From Pseudomonas sp. MWU16-30317 (GTDB lineage Bacteria > Pseudomonadota > Gammaproteobacteria > Pseudomonadales > Pseudomonadaceae), in NCBI RefSeq assembly GCF_020515695.1, contig NZ_JAIWJA010000001.1:868001-932000 (forward strand): a stretch of 64,000 bases of DNA. The letters are read 5' to 3'. Below, piece after piece: positions 55,167 to 63,938 of this stretch. Position 1 is the stretch's first letter; each line of letters begins with the position of its first letter. The translations under genes were made by a program, and so were the position numbers. The notes beneath the pieces are model-generated. The model did not search any database, was not told the DNA's origin, and saw only the letters and a list, made by a program, of their open reading frames with translations.

Positions 55167-56705
55167 ATGCTGCTCACGGAAGATGCGCTTGAATTCGCCC
55201 GCCGGCACATCGGTGCCTACTACGACACCGACTTCTTCCCGAAGCCCTTCGAGTTTCTGGCTGTCTGGCACTGTTGGGATGAGGTCAAAGCCTACCTGCT
55301 CGCAACGCCTCTGAAAGATGTTTTGAGCAGTCAGCCCCGCGTCTTGCCGTGGCACAAGGCCCGGGGAGGCTGCCGAGTCGTCCATCAACTCGAGCCACTC
55401 GATGCGTTGATCTACACCGCCCTGGTTTCCCTGGTGGCCGAAAAGGTCGAGCGGGCGCGCATGGGGCCGGAGGTGTCCTGCGCCTACCGTATCGAGGTCA
55501 GTTCCAACAGTTTCTTCTCTCGGGGTTCGGGCTTTGACACCTACCGTGAAAACTGTGAGCGGCTCGCCAGCCAACATAGCTATGTGCTGTCCACGGACAT
55601 CAGCGATTTTTACAACCAGATTTACCTGCACCGCATCCGTAATGGACTGGAGGAAATCGGCGCCGGCCCTGCCCTGGCCAAGGAAATCGAGTCGTTCCTG
55701 ATGCGGCTCAATATCAAGTCCTCCCAAGGTCTGCCTGTTGGCCCTGCGGCCTCGATCATCCTGGCTGAAGCGGCGTTGATAGACGTCGATCAGTTCATTG
55801 CACACAGGGGACTGGAGCATGTTCGTTACGTGGATGATTACCGGATATTCAGCGACGACGAGGCTGAGCTGAAGGCCATCCTGGAAGACCTGGTGGTGTA
55901 CCTGCACCAGCAGCACAGGCTTGGCTTGGTCTCAGAAAAGACCAAGATTCAGGACTCTTCGACCTTCCTCCATGTGGAGCTAAGAAACGCCTACCAGCTG
56001 GAAAAACTCGACCTGATGCGCAGCATTGAGGCCGGCAATCAGTACGGTGAGTACCATGACGAAGAGGCAGAACAAGATGGGGATGAGGGCGAGGATCAGG
56101 ATGACGACGATGGCTCCAGCCTTGGGGAACGCCTCTCTGAAGCCCTCATGCGCGCCAAGGAATCAGGTGCGATCGACCTGGGTGTGATGCGAGCCATCAT
56201 CAGACGAGCCAAGAATGCCCGGGACTATACGATTGCCCCTCTCCTGACTGAAGATCTCGAGTTCTACCTGCCGGTGATCAATGACGTAGCGCTCTATTTC
56301 GATGCCTTATCTCCTGCTGATCATTTTGTGCTGGCGCCAGCTCTTACCCATGCATGTCGTCAGGGTCATCTGGAGAGCCAAAGCGCGAAGGTTTGGATGG
56401 GCTGGTACCTTGCAAGGCATGTGAGGGCGAACACGCCAGTGTTGAAGCAGTACGTCCAACGGTGCGGCACCGCCATTGCAACTGCTGCCGAGCTTTCCAG
56501 AGGAAACCGTGCGTGGTCAAAGGAGGCAAAGCAGCGGGTATCGGGTACAGCTTCGTGGGATCGTCGGGCCCTGATCCTGGCGCTCAGAGGGCTGTCTGAC
56601 GATGAGCGCAAGGTGAGCCTGCAGTTGCTGAAGAACAGTGTGTCCTTGACCAGGCTGGATGGCTGGGTCTGCAAATGGGTGCAGGACGGAGCACCGGGGT
56701 TCTGA
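55167..56705 (+). CDS. Reverse transcriptase of a probable defence (DRT/UG) type
   Basis: 512 residues. RT motifs are in order: PWHKARGGCRVVHQ (motif 1/2 region), LSTDISDFYNQI (motif A, Asp pair), SQGLPVGPAASIILAEA (motif B) and RYVDDYRIF (motif C, YVDD at 221-224), then a VSEKTKIQ segment. An acidic insert rich in Asp/Glu/Gln follows at about 292-315, and the C-terminal 190 residues are helical repeats, as in UG/Abi-type RTs. There is no maturase, group II intron or retron signature. The specific class is not assigned. AAGG lies nine bases before the ATG. Confidence 0.87.
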   Translation: MLLTEDALEFARRHIGAYYDTDFFPKPFEFLAVWHCWDEVKAYLLATPLKDVLSSQPRVLPWHKARGGCRVVHQLEPLDALIYTALVSLVAEKVERARMGPEVSCAYRIEVSSNSFFSRGSGFDTYRENCERLASQHSYVLSTDISDFYNQIYLHRIRNGLEEIGAGPALAKEIESFLMRLNIKSSQGLPVGPAASIILAEAALIDVDQFIAHRGLEHVRYVDDYRIFSDDEAELKAILEDLVVYLHQQHRLGLVSEKTKIQDSSTFLHVELRNAYQLEKLDLMRSIEAGNQYGEYHDEEAEQDGDEGEDQDDDDGSSLGERLSEALMRAKESGAIDLGVMRAIIRRAKNARDYTIAPLLTEDLEFYLPVINDVALYFDALSPADHFVLAPALTHACRQGHLESQSAKVWMGWYLARHVRANTPVLKQYVQRCGTAIATAAELSRGNRAWSKEAKQRVSGTASWDRRALILALRGLSDDERKVSLQLLKNSVSLTRLDGWVCKWVQDGAPGF

Positions 56706-56731
56706 GATTCGGCAATCGCTTCGGCCTTGAT

Positions 56732-56755
56732 GGTGATGTTCAACGCGACATCACC
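56732..56755. terminator. Hairpin between convergent genes
   Basis: GGTGATGT/ACATCACC stem with an 8-base loop between the RT stop (56705) and the nuclease-like gene stop (56837). Confidence 0.55.
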
Positions 56756-56836
56756 ACAGGCACTGAGTCAAGGAACGGTTGATGGCAGGCAAGTCAGCTT
56801 GGCGTCAACCACGTCCTAGTCCGGATTACGAGGCCC

Positions 56837-57874
56837 TCAGGTTTCGGCTTGCACCGTTTCCTCATCTGACTCGAGCTTTCTGGGTTTACCCGGTTGGAAG
56901 AGGTAACGCCCTTTGGCCAGCAATACCTTACCCACGAAATGCGGGATTGCCAGGCTCTGCAGATCGCGCTCGGGGGCGTCACCCGCCATGCGGTACTGCA
57001 CCAGATCGTTGTTGTAGAACTGCAAGGTTTTGGCGAAGGCCTGCGCCATCGAATCTGGTTTGGTGGAACGAGGATTTTTATACAACAGCGAAAATGACTC
57101 GCCAAACCACCAATGAGCGGTCAATTTGTCCTTCTCTTCCACTGCCTTATGGCGGTGGTAAAGGTTGGTCAGGACGACCATGTCGACGTTGGAGTACTCA
57201 TCCGTTGGGGCGTAGGATTGATCGGTGAACAGCCCTTGGGAGCCGATCAGATACCCCTCCCATTGCATGATGTCGAGCGGATCATCGCAGCCAACGACCA
57301 GTACGTTGTACTCACCCTCACGTGACGCATCCGGGAACTTGCCATGGGCGTCCATCAGATAGTCTTTCAGCTTATTGTCCATGTGCAGGCCCTTTAGCAG
57401 CTGATTACCACCGCTCGCAAAGACTTCCTGCAACATGGTGGCCGCGTCGCCATAGTCATCCATCCGCCCCACTGCTCGCATGATGAAGGCGCCGCTCTCG
57501 TCAATTTTCTGCTTTGCGGTGTAGTCGGCGCACTTCACTTCGACGTTGAACTTGTACCCTTCACTCTTGAAGGAGCAATCTACGTCCCGCGGCGGCATTA
57601 CCCTGTCTTCGTACACAAACCCTTCTGGGAAGAAGCGCGCGTAGTGGGTGCAAACTGTGAGCTCAACCGCAGCCTGCAGATACTGCTTTTCAGACGGTTC
57701 GGGATCTTCAAGCCGGAGCTTTTTTAGCACCAGGGCTTCAAAATCCGACTTACTCAGAAATGGCCCAATGCATTCCAAGGCCTCCACCACACCTTGGCGA
57801 TACTCGTTCGCCGGGATGTAGGGATTGCAGACCGTCACTGATAATGGCTCCCGATCCTCTGGTGTTTTTTGCAT
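56837..57874 (-). CDS. Putative restriction-endonuclease-like protein
   Basis: 345 residues. The core PPRDVDCSFKSEG with Asp97 and Asp99, followed by the strand FNVEVKCADY with Glu112 and Lys114, is a PD-(D/E)XK set with about 13 residues between acids and the ExK. Later segments are YNVLVVGCDDPLD and VDMVVLTNLYH. No methylase or helicase partner is adjacent, so it is not a classical restriction enzyme. AGGAC precedes the ATG by about ten bases. It is convergent with the reverse transcriptase and 270 bases from the SEC-C gene. Confidence 0.75.
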   Translation of the reverse strand: MQKTPEDREPLSVTVCNPYIPANEYRQGVVEALECIGPFLSKSDFEALVLKKLRLEDPEPSEKQYLQAAVELTVCTHYARFFPEGFVYEDRVMPPRDVDCSFKSEGYKFNVEVKCADYTAKQKIDESGAFIMRAVGRMDDYGDAATMLQEVFASGGNQLLKGLHMDNKLKDYLMDAHGKFPDASREGEYNVLVVGCDDPLDIMQWEGYLIGSQGLFTDQSYAPTDEYSNVDMVVLTNLYHRHKAVEEKDKLTAHWWFGESFSLLYKNPRSTKPDSMAQAFAKTLQFYNNDLVQYRMAGDAPERDLQSLAIPHFVGKVLLAKGRYLFQPGKPRKLESDEETVQAET

Positions 57875-58144
57875 GTGTCACGTGTCCTGAAATTGAGTGG
57901 TTCGTGTTGCCCAGCCCTTCCCCGGCTGGAGCTATGGGCAGATGGGTGGAATCAAGCTCGCGTGGTCATCATTTCGAAGCCATGCAGCTCTACCGAAGGG
58001 GGCCAGGGAAGGTGTTGGCACGACCTACCTGGCGTTCACATCCGTCGTTGTGAAAGCACGTGACCTCCACGGGGACTGCTCTCTGCAGTCGTCTCGATGG
58101 CAAAACACGGCGTAATTGCGGCAGCACCTAGGGGGCGCCATAGC

Positions 58145-59509
58145 TCAAACACCATGGCATTTTTTGTACTTTTTCCCCGACGAACATGGACACGGATCGT
58201 TACGACCAATATCCAACGACTTGTACTGTTCACGTTCCGCATTCAGATCCGCCAACATACTGAGCCCAATCATCTGGAAGTGCTTCTGGAAGCTGTCGTC
58301 GACGACCAAGTTGAGATACACACTTGCTCTCCTGATCCCCTGCTGCGCTGCGGCAGTCAGCAGTTGGCGCGCTCGTTTTTTATCCTGATCAATGAGCTCC
58401 CCTTCGTTAAGCACCACCCCGAGCTGAAACTTACAGTCAGCATCGTCTCGCGATACACCCTGCTCAAGGATTGCCACAGCACGCTCAGGGGAATAGCAGG
58501 GAGACTCTTGTGCGCTGTAGAGAAAAAAGAGACCAAGGTAGGCTTTCGACTGCTCTGACGTCGCGGCAAAGGTCAGCATTTCTTCAGCTTGGCCAAACTG
58601 CCCGATCTGCCGTAGATGGTCACCGTAGTAGACGCTCGCTTGTGGATGTTGACGCGTGGCGGCTTCCTTGAGCGCGTTCGTTGCGAGCCGCTCCATGTCC
58701 GTGGCCGGCTCGGTGGTGTAGGCCAGACTCCCGAAGCGATAAAGGGCCTCTGTATCTGCACGCTGCATCCACAAGGTCTCAGAGCCACCGTGGATCTGAA
58801 TGTACGCCATGGACAGTACGTCCAAACGTGCACTGATCTCGCATGCGCACCGATACATCTCAACAGCCATGGTTTTGAGCGATGTCGCATGTTCTGCGCT
58901 GACTCGAGTGGAAATCAGACCACCCCGGCCGCAAGCGCTTAGCCATTCAGCTTCGAGGACGAGCCCGGCTTGCATCTTTGCGTCAAAGGAATCCTCACTC
59001 GCAATGGCCTTGCCTACTACTTGCCCAGGTACGAGATCAGGTACCTCGGCAGGGACGATTATCAGCTTGGGCGCGTTGCCGATCAGCAGCCCGTGAAATT
59101 CGTAGAGCGCCGACATGAAGAGCTCTCGAGCCTTTCTAGCTTGCTCAATGTCGCCCGTTTGCGATGAGGGTTGCTCATTCTCCCGCAGCGGTGCCAGCGC
59201 CTGAGGTGACGCATGCACGGCCTGGTTCCCCCACAAACGAATGCTGTGACAATCGCGTTTGGTGGCGTGGCTTATCAGCTGGCAGTCGTGGAGATAGTTG
59301 ATACGCCAGCAAAGGTCTTGGTTCCCGAAAGGCAGGCTTAGCTTGTCGCCCACCAGTGAGACCATTAGCTCAAGAAGCTTACGAAACGTGGTCAACGCGT
59401 AATCTGGGTAAAGCGTCAGAACTTCGAGCGCAGTGCGGTAGGTACCACTGCTTTGCGCGGAAATTTTTGCCATCACTTCGAGGTCTGTGATGTGTTTGGT
59501 TACATCCAT
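58145..59509 (-). CDS. DUF4145-like / Sel1-repeat protein with C-terminal SEC-C zinc finger
   Basis: 454 residues in three parts. The N terminus (about 25-130) resembles DUF4145: [14 protein letters not shown] and the [12 protein letters not shown] helix end, a domain found in restriction and HEPN-linked proteins. The middle holds Sel1/TPR-like helices ([29 protein letters not shown]). The last 20 residues are a SEC-C motif, [17 protein letters not shown], a zinc-binding module also in SecA. It is the last gene of the four-gene minus-strand cluster, 65 bases after its neighbour. Function is unknown; domain content suggests a protein-binding or nucleic-acid adaptor. Confidence 0.8.
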   Translation of the reverse strand: MDVTKHITDLEVMAKISAQSSGTYRTALEVLTLYPDYALTTFRKLLELMVSLVGDKLSLPFGNQDLCWRINYLHDCQLISHATKRDCHSIRLWGNQAVHASPQALAPLRENEQPSSQTGDIEQARKARELFMSALYEFHGLLIGNAPKLIIVPAEVPDLVPGQVVGKAIASEDSFDAKMQAGLVLEAEWLSACGRGGLISTRVSAEHATSLKTMAVEMYRCACEISARLDVLSMAYIQIHGGSETLWMQRADTEALYRFGSLAYTTEPATDMERLATNALKEAATRQHPQASVYYGDHLRQIGQFGQAEEMLTFAATSEQSKAYLGLFFLYSAQESPCYSPERAVAILEQGVSRDDADCKFQLGVVLNEGELIDQDKKRARQLLTAAAQQGIRRASVYLNLVVDDSFQKHFQMIGLSMLADLNAEREQYKSLDIGRNDPCPCSSGKKYKKCHGV

Positions 59510-59574
59510 GTCAAACTCCTTGGCAGCACGCGAGCAGCGCCAGGCTGCCCGTTAATCAGCAATCAACAGCGGGA

Positions 59575-59904
59575 TTAGTGGAGGGATTCAAGCGGGTCAA
59601 AAGCACCATTCTCCTGTTGCCGGTGCGCGATTACGTAAACCCCATCCATCGTAATGACCAACTCGTACTCCTCAACCCAAGCTCTATCCTGAACAGGAGA
59701 CGTACTGATCGCTACCCCGTCAGGTAGGCCTTGATCCTCACCGCAGAACAGCAAGCCGGTCACACCAATTCGCTGCTCCCTGGCACACAGCAAATACCCT
59801 GTGATCCCCTCTGGGGATACAGCCGATCGCGCCCGCTCGATGGCCTTCGGTAATCTATAAATCCGCAAGTTGCCCACTGCTGCGGTCATCGGTTTGTTGT
59901 CCAT
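59575..59904 (-). CDS. Small hypothetical protein in the HEPN cluster
   Basis: 109 residues from the ATG at 59904. A pattern of strands (GNLRIYRLPK, ITGYLLCAREQ, IGVTGLLFCG, YELVITMDGVYVIAH) suggests a compact beta-rich fold. It overlaps the end of the HEPN gene by 50 bases, which ties the two together translationally. No family is recognised. An ATG five codons later is also possible. Confidence 0.65.
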   Translation of the reverse strand: MDNKPMTAAVGNLRIYRLPKAIERARSAVSPEGITGYLLCAREQRIGVTGLLFCGEDQGLPDGVAISTSPVQDRAWVEEYELVITMDGVYVIAHRQQENGAFDPLESLH

Positions 59905-61297
59905 CACCACCGGCAAGCCGTACCCCCTTATCAAGCAGTTCAGCTAGCACCACATCGCGCGATAGACCGGATTCTCCCCCCAGCCTGACCAGAGCTGCAG
60001 CAGCCCTAGCTGCAAGCCTTCTGGCTTGGACACGTTGGTTGGTCGAGATCTTCTCCAAACCTCCGCGGCCATGAATAAATGCGCTTCTGAGTTCAAACAG
60101 CTCTTCATAGACTTCTGCTGCACCTGGATCATCCAGGGCCGCAGCCAAGCGAAGCGCCACCCTTTCGGTAGGCCCCTTATCAACGTGGTTTCCACGCTGT
60201 CTGCGTCTGTAGTCCGCTTGGAGTCCAAGGGCTGCCTCCACGACGGTGAGGTGTGCCATGAACTCATCGATACCGTTCGCCAAAAATGCACGCACCAGGA
60301 AATGAATCACCGGTGTGTCGAACAGGCTGGTGTCGGAGGCATATCTGAACTCCGACCAGTGCTCTTGGTTTCGACTCAACAATTGTTCACTCGCCTCATC
60401 TGTAAGCGTCAGCAACACAGGGCCCTCTGTTTCTTCGACCTCGCCCCATTCGTCGTGGCGAAACTTAGGCTCCCACGAGAGGGAGTCGGGGTTACGAGGC
60501 TCTGAAGGCGCAACAAACAAGTCATCATCGAGCTGGTAAATCCACGGAATCCGAAAGCCCCGCCAGTCCACCTCAGTCATGGATGACCAGTCCTCCCAAG
60601 GAGCCAAGAGCAGGAAGAACAAAGCATGCTCGACCGCCGTAGGGAAACGGCTTTCATGGGGGTCGATCTCGCCTAGATCACGACTCATCATCATCGAAAG
60701 ACCCGGGGTCGAGCGGCCTCCCACGCTCTCCACTACCGGGACGTCCTCCTCCACCACCAGCCAGTGAAATTGTGAGAAGCGGCTTGAGTCGAATGAAAGG
60801 TTTGGGTAGTACCTGGTGAGCCGTGGCTTATCGAACAACTCATCCAATTGCGCAGCCGTGAAGTAACCGGTTCTCGCGTCACCAAAATTTAACGTCGGAA
60901 TGTCTTCGGCCAGATCAAGAGGGCAAATGTATCTGCGCCGCGTGGTCGTTCGGGTGAAGGCCGCGTCCAGCAACGTGTAGGCCTGTTTCGAACTGATGGA
61001 GATGGTCTGAGAGCCACCTGAGGACAGACAAGGGAGCCCCAGAGATTTGAGCGCATGATCCAGCGCAAACGTAAGTCCAAACGTGACCCTGCCCTCTTGA
61101 TACCTTGCGGCGCAGGCCTTTTGTAGCTCGTCGAATTCAGGAGCTTTCCAAAGCCCCCCCACTGGCGTTGTGCCTACGGCCCAGATGGCGTCCATAGCTT
61201 CGCTAACTCTAGTATCCACATCCATGTCCAAATCATTGTCCCCATCTGTGCCGGGCAGCGCCTCCGCGGCTTGGCTTCCAAATTGACTCACGGGCAA
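59855..61297 (-). CDS. HEPN-domain protein, ApeA-like (TTG start)
   Basis: 480 residues. The C-terminal part (about 340-450) is helical and ends with the HEPN ribonuclease motif in FELRSAFIHGRG, Arg404 and His409 (Rx4H), as in ApeA-type HEPN RNases. The larger N-terminal region has no recognised domain; notable segments are GRVTFGLTFALDHALKSLG and HALFFLLLAPWEDWS. HEPN RNases typically cut tRNA or mRNA when triggered by infection. The start is a TTG at 61297, or a GTG two codons later; there is no ATG nearby. It overlaps the small gene below and starts 61 bases after the OST-HTH gene. Confidence 0.75.
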   Translation of the reverse strand: MPVSQFGSQAAEALPGTDGDNDLDMDVDTRVSEAMDAIWAVGTTPVGGLWKAPEFDELQKACAARYQEGRVTFGLTFALDHALKSLGLPCLSSGGSQTISISSKQAYTLLDAAFTRTTTRRRYICPLDLAEDIPTLNFGDARTGYFTAAQLDELFDKPRLTRYYPNLSFDSSRFSQFHWLVVEEDVPVVESVGGRSTPGLSMMMSRDLGEIDPHESRFPTAVEHALFFLLLAPWEDWSSMTEVDWRGFRIPWIYQLDDDLFVAPSEPRNPDSLSWEPKFRHDEWGEVEETEGPVLLTLTDEASEQLLSRNQEHWSEFRYASDTSLFDTPVIHFLVRAFLANGIDEFMAHLTVVEAALGLQADYRRRQRGNHVDKGPTERVALRLAAALDDPGAAEVYEELFELRSAFIHGRGGLEKISTNQRVQARRLAARAAAALVRLGGESGLSRDVVLAELLDKGVRLAGGDGQQTDDRSSGQLADL

Positions 61298-61358
61298 TTA
61301 CGCATGGTTATGTCGCACCAGACCTCGGTCGCACATGAGAGTCAGTTGGGATCTTAAC

Positions 61359-62309
61359 TCAATCGGGGATCCGCTTTGTCGTCCGCACTGCAGGCTCTGG
61401 CTCAAGACATTTACTGCTTGGCGCAACGACTTCGAGGGCCCCACGATACCAGACGACTGCAGGCTCACGTCCTGCTCGGTCTATACGTGTCTCGAATTGC
61501 TTTGACTCGTGGAGGATCTGTCGCCAACTGCTATAGCCATACCGTTTCGGAGTTTGTTCCGGGTAGCAACTGGCGATCCAGCGAATGGCACAACCCAGGT
61601 GAGTCCAACCGCCCTCGGCAAACTTCGCCTCAGCCTCTTTCAAGCAGGCGTATATGCCGTGATCTGAGCCATCCACCGATCCATGGATCGAGCCGGCATC
61701 GAATATCGCCTCAGCGGCTGGGCTTTGGAGCCACAAGGCCAAGGTCTCTTGAGCCTCATTCATGCCCTTGGCCCAGTCACGTAGGTTCAGGTAGTGCTGG
61801 TGAGTGATCTTATAGCTCTCCTCCAAGAACTCATCCGCTGCCGAGCAGCCATCCACTGACCAGAGATCGAACCGATCAATAAAGTGATGAACCAGCTGAT
61901 TGCGCAGACCCACCAGCTCCCGCAGGGCAACCTTCGTCATCTCGTAGTTTTCAGATGGCATCTGAAGCTCGTGCCGATAGCTGAACCAGGTCTGGTCGTC
62001 TGTTTCGACTTGCGTTGACTGCGGTCGATCACCAACCGTAGGCGAGGTCATATAGGTATCAGTCAGCATCCCCATCAGTGGGCCCAGGGTCTTCTGCTGG
62101 ACAGCATTCGCCATCTTCTCTCGGATAGCTTCCAGTTGATCTATCGGGCCATTCAACTCGTGACGGGAGACTATGGCTTTCAGCAGCTTTTCGTACTGCT
62201 GCAATTGCAGGAGGCAACGCCCAAGCTTGCGCTGTACCTCCGATTGAAGGCGGGACAAAATATCTGAAGGGGTGGCGGCGTCATCCATGAATAGCGACTC
62301 AATCATCAA
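61359..62309 (-). CDS. HEPN-like plus OST-HTH/LOTUS protein
   Basis: 316 residues. A helical N-terminal half has the HEPN-type motif LRNQLVHHF with Arg136 and His141 (Rx4H, R-N variant). The C-terminal part (about 230-295) is an OST-HTH (LOTUS) domain with GWTHLGCAIRWIASC, PKRYGYSSWRQIL and KQFETRI, an RNA- or G-quadruplex-binding fold. This pairing would target an RNase to bound RNA. It is the first gene of the cluster. The start may be MMIES at 62309 or MDDAATP at 62288; neither has a strong ribosome site. Confidence 0.78.
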   Translation of the reverse strand: MMIESLFMDDAATPSDILSRLQSEVQRKLGRCLLQLQQYEKLLKAIVSRHELNGPIDQLEAIREKMANAVQQKTLGPLMGMLTDTYMTSPTVGDRPQSTQVETDDQTWFSYRHELQMPSENYEMTKVALRELVGLRNQLVHHFIDRFDLWSVDGCSAADEFLEESYKITHQHYLNLRDWAKGMNEAQETLALWLQSPAAEAIFDAGSIHGSVDGSDHGIYACLKEAEAKFAEGGWTHLGCAIRWIASCYPEQTPKRYGYSSWRQILHESKQFETRIDRAGREPAVVWYRGALEVVAPSSKCLEPEPAVRTTKRIPD

Positions 62310-62436
62310 CAGTGGGCAGAACTGGTGCGGCGAGTCTGAATCATATTGGGGGGCTCATAAAGCTTGAATTGTTTCGTAGAGCATGCCCTTTCCAGCGATG
62401 CAGGGTTCGATCCTTCCCGCCCACTTTTGGCGCCCT

Positions 62437-62697
62437 CTAACGGCCCTTATGGCACGGATCAGATGCATAAGTGCCACCCATTAACGCCAACCAAGGTTTA
62501 AGCGCCTCCAAACCGCTATGCCTGTCGGCCGAGCTCCAGCAATTCACGTCCGATTTTCCACAGCACAACATCCCGCGATGAAGGCCGACGGCAAGTGCCC
62601 CCATACTGCGACGACTGGTCAAATGTTCAGCCTGCTCCAGCCATAAGGTTGGCGAGGCTGCAAGGAAAGCCGCGTGGACGTCAGACCAATTGGGCAT
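62437..62697 (-). CDS. Small hypothetical protein
   Basis: 86 residues (MPNWSDVHAAFLAASPTLW start) with RRSMGALAVGLHRGMLCCG in the middle. It is free of overlaps, and the amphipathic composition is protein-like, but there is no recognised motif and no strong ribosome site. It could be chance. Confidence 0.4.
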   Translation of the reverse strand: MPNWSDVHAAFLAASPTLWLEQAEHLTSRRSMGALAVGLHRGMLCCGKSDVNCWSSADRHSGLEALKPWLALMGGTYASDPCHKGR

Positions 62698-62822
62698 AGT
62701 CGAACTCCCAGCATAGCTCTACCCTCCGGGCCGGCGTTCCACTTCAAGCCGAGCGCGTGATGCGCATGTCGAGAACGTAGTGACCATTTTGGCTAGACAG
62801 CCACAAAGCGGGGGGAGACGAC

Positions 62823-63938
62823 ATGAGCGATCAGATGATCCAAGACAACACTGAAATAACGTACTTCATTGACGAATCTGGCAACACGGGGGATCTAATT
62901 CTAGGGGGCGAAACCCTGAGCTACGGCGGGCAGCCCTACTTTGGACTGGGATGCCTGGGCATCAAAGACCTAACGCAGTTCGAGGCTGACATCAGCGCAC
63001 TGAAGCTCAAGCATCGGATACAAAGCAATGATCTGAAATCGACGAAGATCTACAAACATAAGCCAGCCTTCATACTTGACCTAGTAAAGCTGATTGCGAA
63101 CGACAAAATTCCATTTTTCATCGAGCTGGTGGAGAAGAAATTCTTTGTCGCGACCAACCTAGCTCACTACCTTGTTTGGCCACCTTATTTTTCCGGCCCT
63201 GACAGCAAACAGACCGATTTCATCCGTACGGTATTCGCGCAGATACTGACCAAAGAGGCGCCAAACGAACTTTTCACCACGTATTTCAAAGCCTGCCAGA
63301 GCCAGAGCAAGGACGATCTACTTCGAGCCTTCGAATGTATTCTCGTATTCGCTCGCTCTGGGCCGACGCCCCAACACGCAGGAATGGTAGAGTCAGTCCT
63401 TGAAACAATGGATGACTTTCGGATCATGCTGGCTCAGGAGTCGACGGAAGAAAAGGCGGTGCGCCGTTTTTTACCTTTGCCTGATCCTGGAAAGAAAGGA
63501 AAGGAGGTATGGATACTGCCGAATTACTCCTCGCTCACCAATATGTACGCACGCATTAACCATGCTCATGATGGCCAAGTAAAGCGGGTAAAATTGGTTC
63601 ATGACGTTCAAACTCAGTTTGACGACATCTTATTTTCCGCCAAGAAAGCTGCTGAGGACGCGACTCCTAAGCGAGATGTCTCTCCCATCGCTAACTATCG
63701 TTTCCTGCAGCAAGCAGAGCTATCGATCGCGCGTTCTGAGGACTCCGTCGGCGTCCAAGCTGCAGATATTCTTACGGGGTTTATCGTGCGCTATGCCCAA
63801 GACCGGCTTGTTTACAACGTCGAACCAGCCCCAGAACTCTCCGCTGCTTTTCACATCATGGCCAATGCTGAGGATGAAACGAAGGGCTATGGGGTCAACT
63901 ATGTATGGTGCCATAACACGCTAGAGGCACCAGAGTAA
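62823..63938 (+). CDS. DUF3800-family protein (RNase H-like fold)
   Basis: 371 residues. The conserved DUF3800 features are present: YFIDESGNTGD (the DES/DEG motif) at about 14-24, the middle helices with RIQSNDLKSTKI, the VHDVQTQFDD segment and the C-terminal VQAADILTGFIVRYAQ (AD motif). The fold is RNase H-like and members occur in defence islands, but the activity is unknown. A GGGGGGAGA ribosome site stands before the ATG. It is on the opposite strand to the HEPN cluster. Confidence 0.85.
   Translation: MSDQMIQDNTEITYFIDESGNTGDLILGGETLSYGGQPYFGLGCLGIKDLTQFEADISALKLKHRIQSNDLKSTKIYKHKPAFILDLVKLIANDKIPFFIELVEKKFFVATNLAHYLVWPPYFSGPDSKQTDFIRTVFAQILTKEAPNELFTTYFKACQSQSKDDLLRAFECILVFARSGPTPQHAGMVESVLETMDDFRIMLAQESTEEKAVRRFLPLPDPGKKGKEVWILPNYSSLTNMYARINHAHDGQVKRVKLVHDVQTQFDDILFSAKKAAEDATPKRDVSPIANYRFLQQAELSIARSEDSVGVQAADILTGFIVRYAQDRLVYNVEPAPELSAAFHIMANAEDETKGYGVNYVWCHNTLEAPE

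Noticed and set aside
55101-55916. 271-codon frame on the minus strand under the reverse transcriptase
   Set aside because: It overlaps the RT catalytic core; the RT motifs on the + strand explain the region, and the minus-strand product has no recognisable pattern.
55167-56705. Group II intron or retron as the source of the reverse transcriptase
   Set aside because: There is no maturase or endonuclease domain, no domain V-like fold seen, and no retron-type motif; the C terminus is helical as in UG/Abi enzymes.
62394-62424. GGGTTCGATCC segment resembling the T-arm and 3' end of a tRNA
   Set aside because: The T stem has a mismatch and there is no D-arm or anticodon arm upstream; it could be a worn attachment remnant but is not a tRNA gene.
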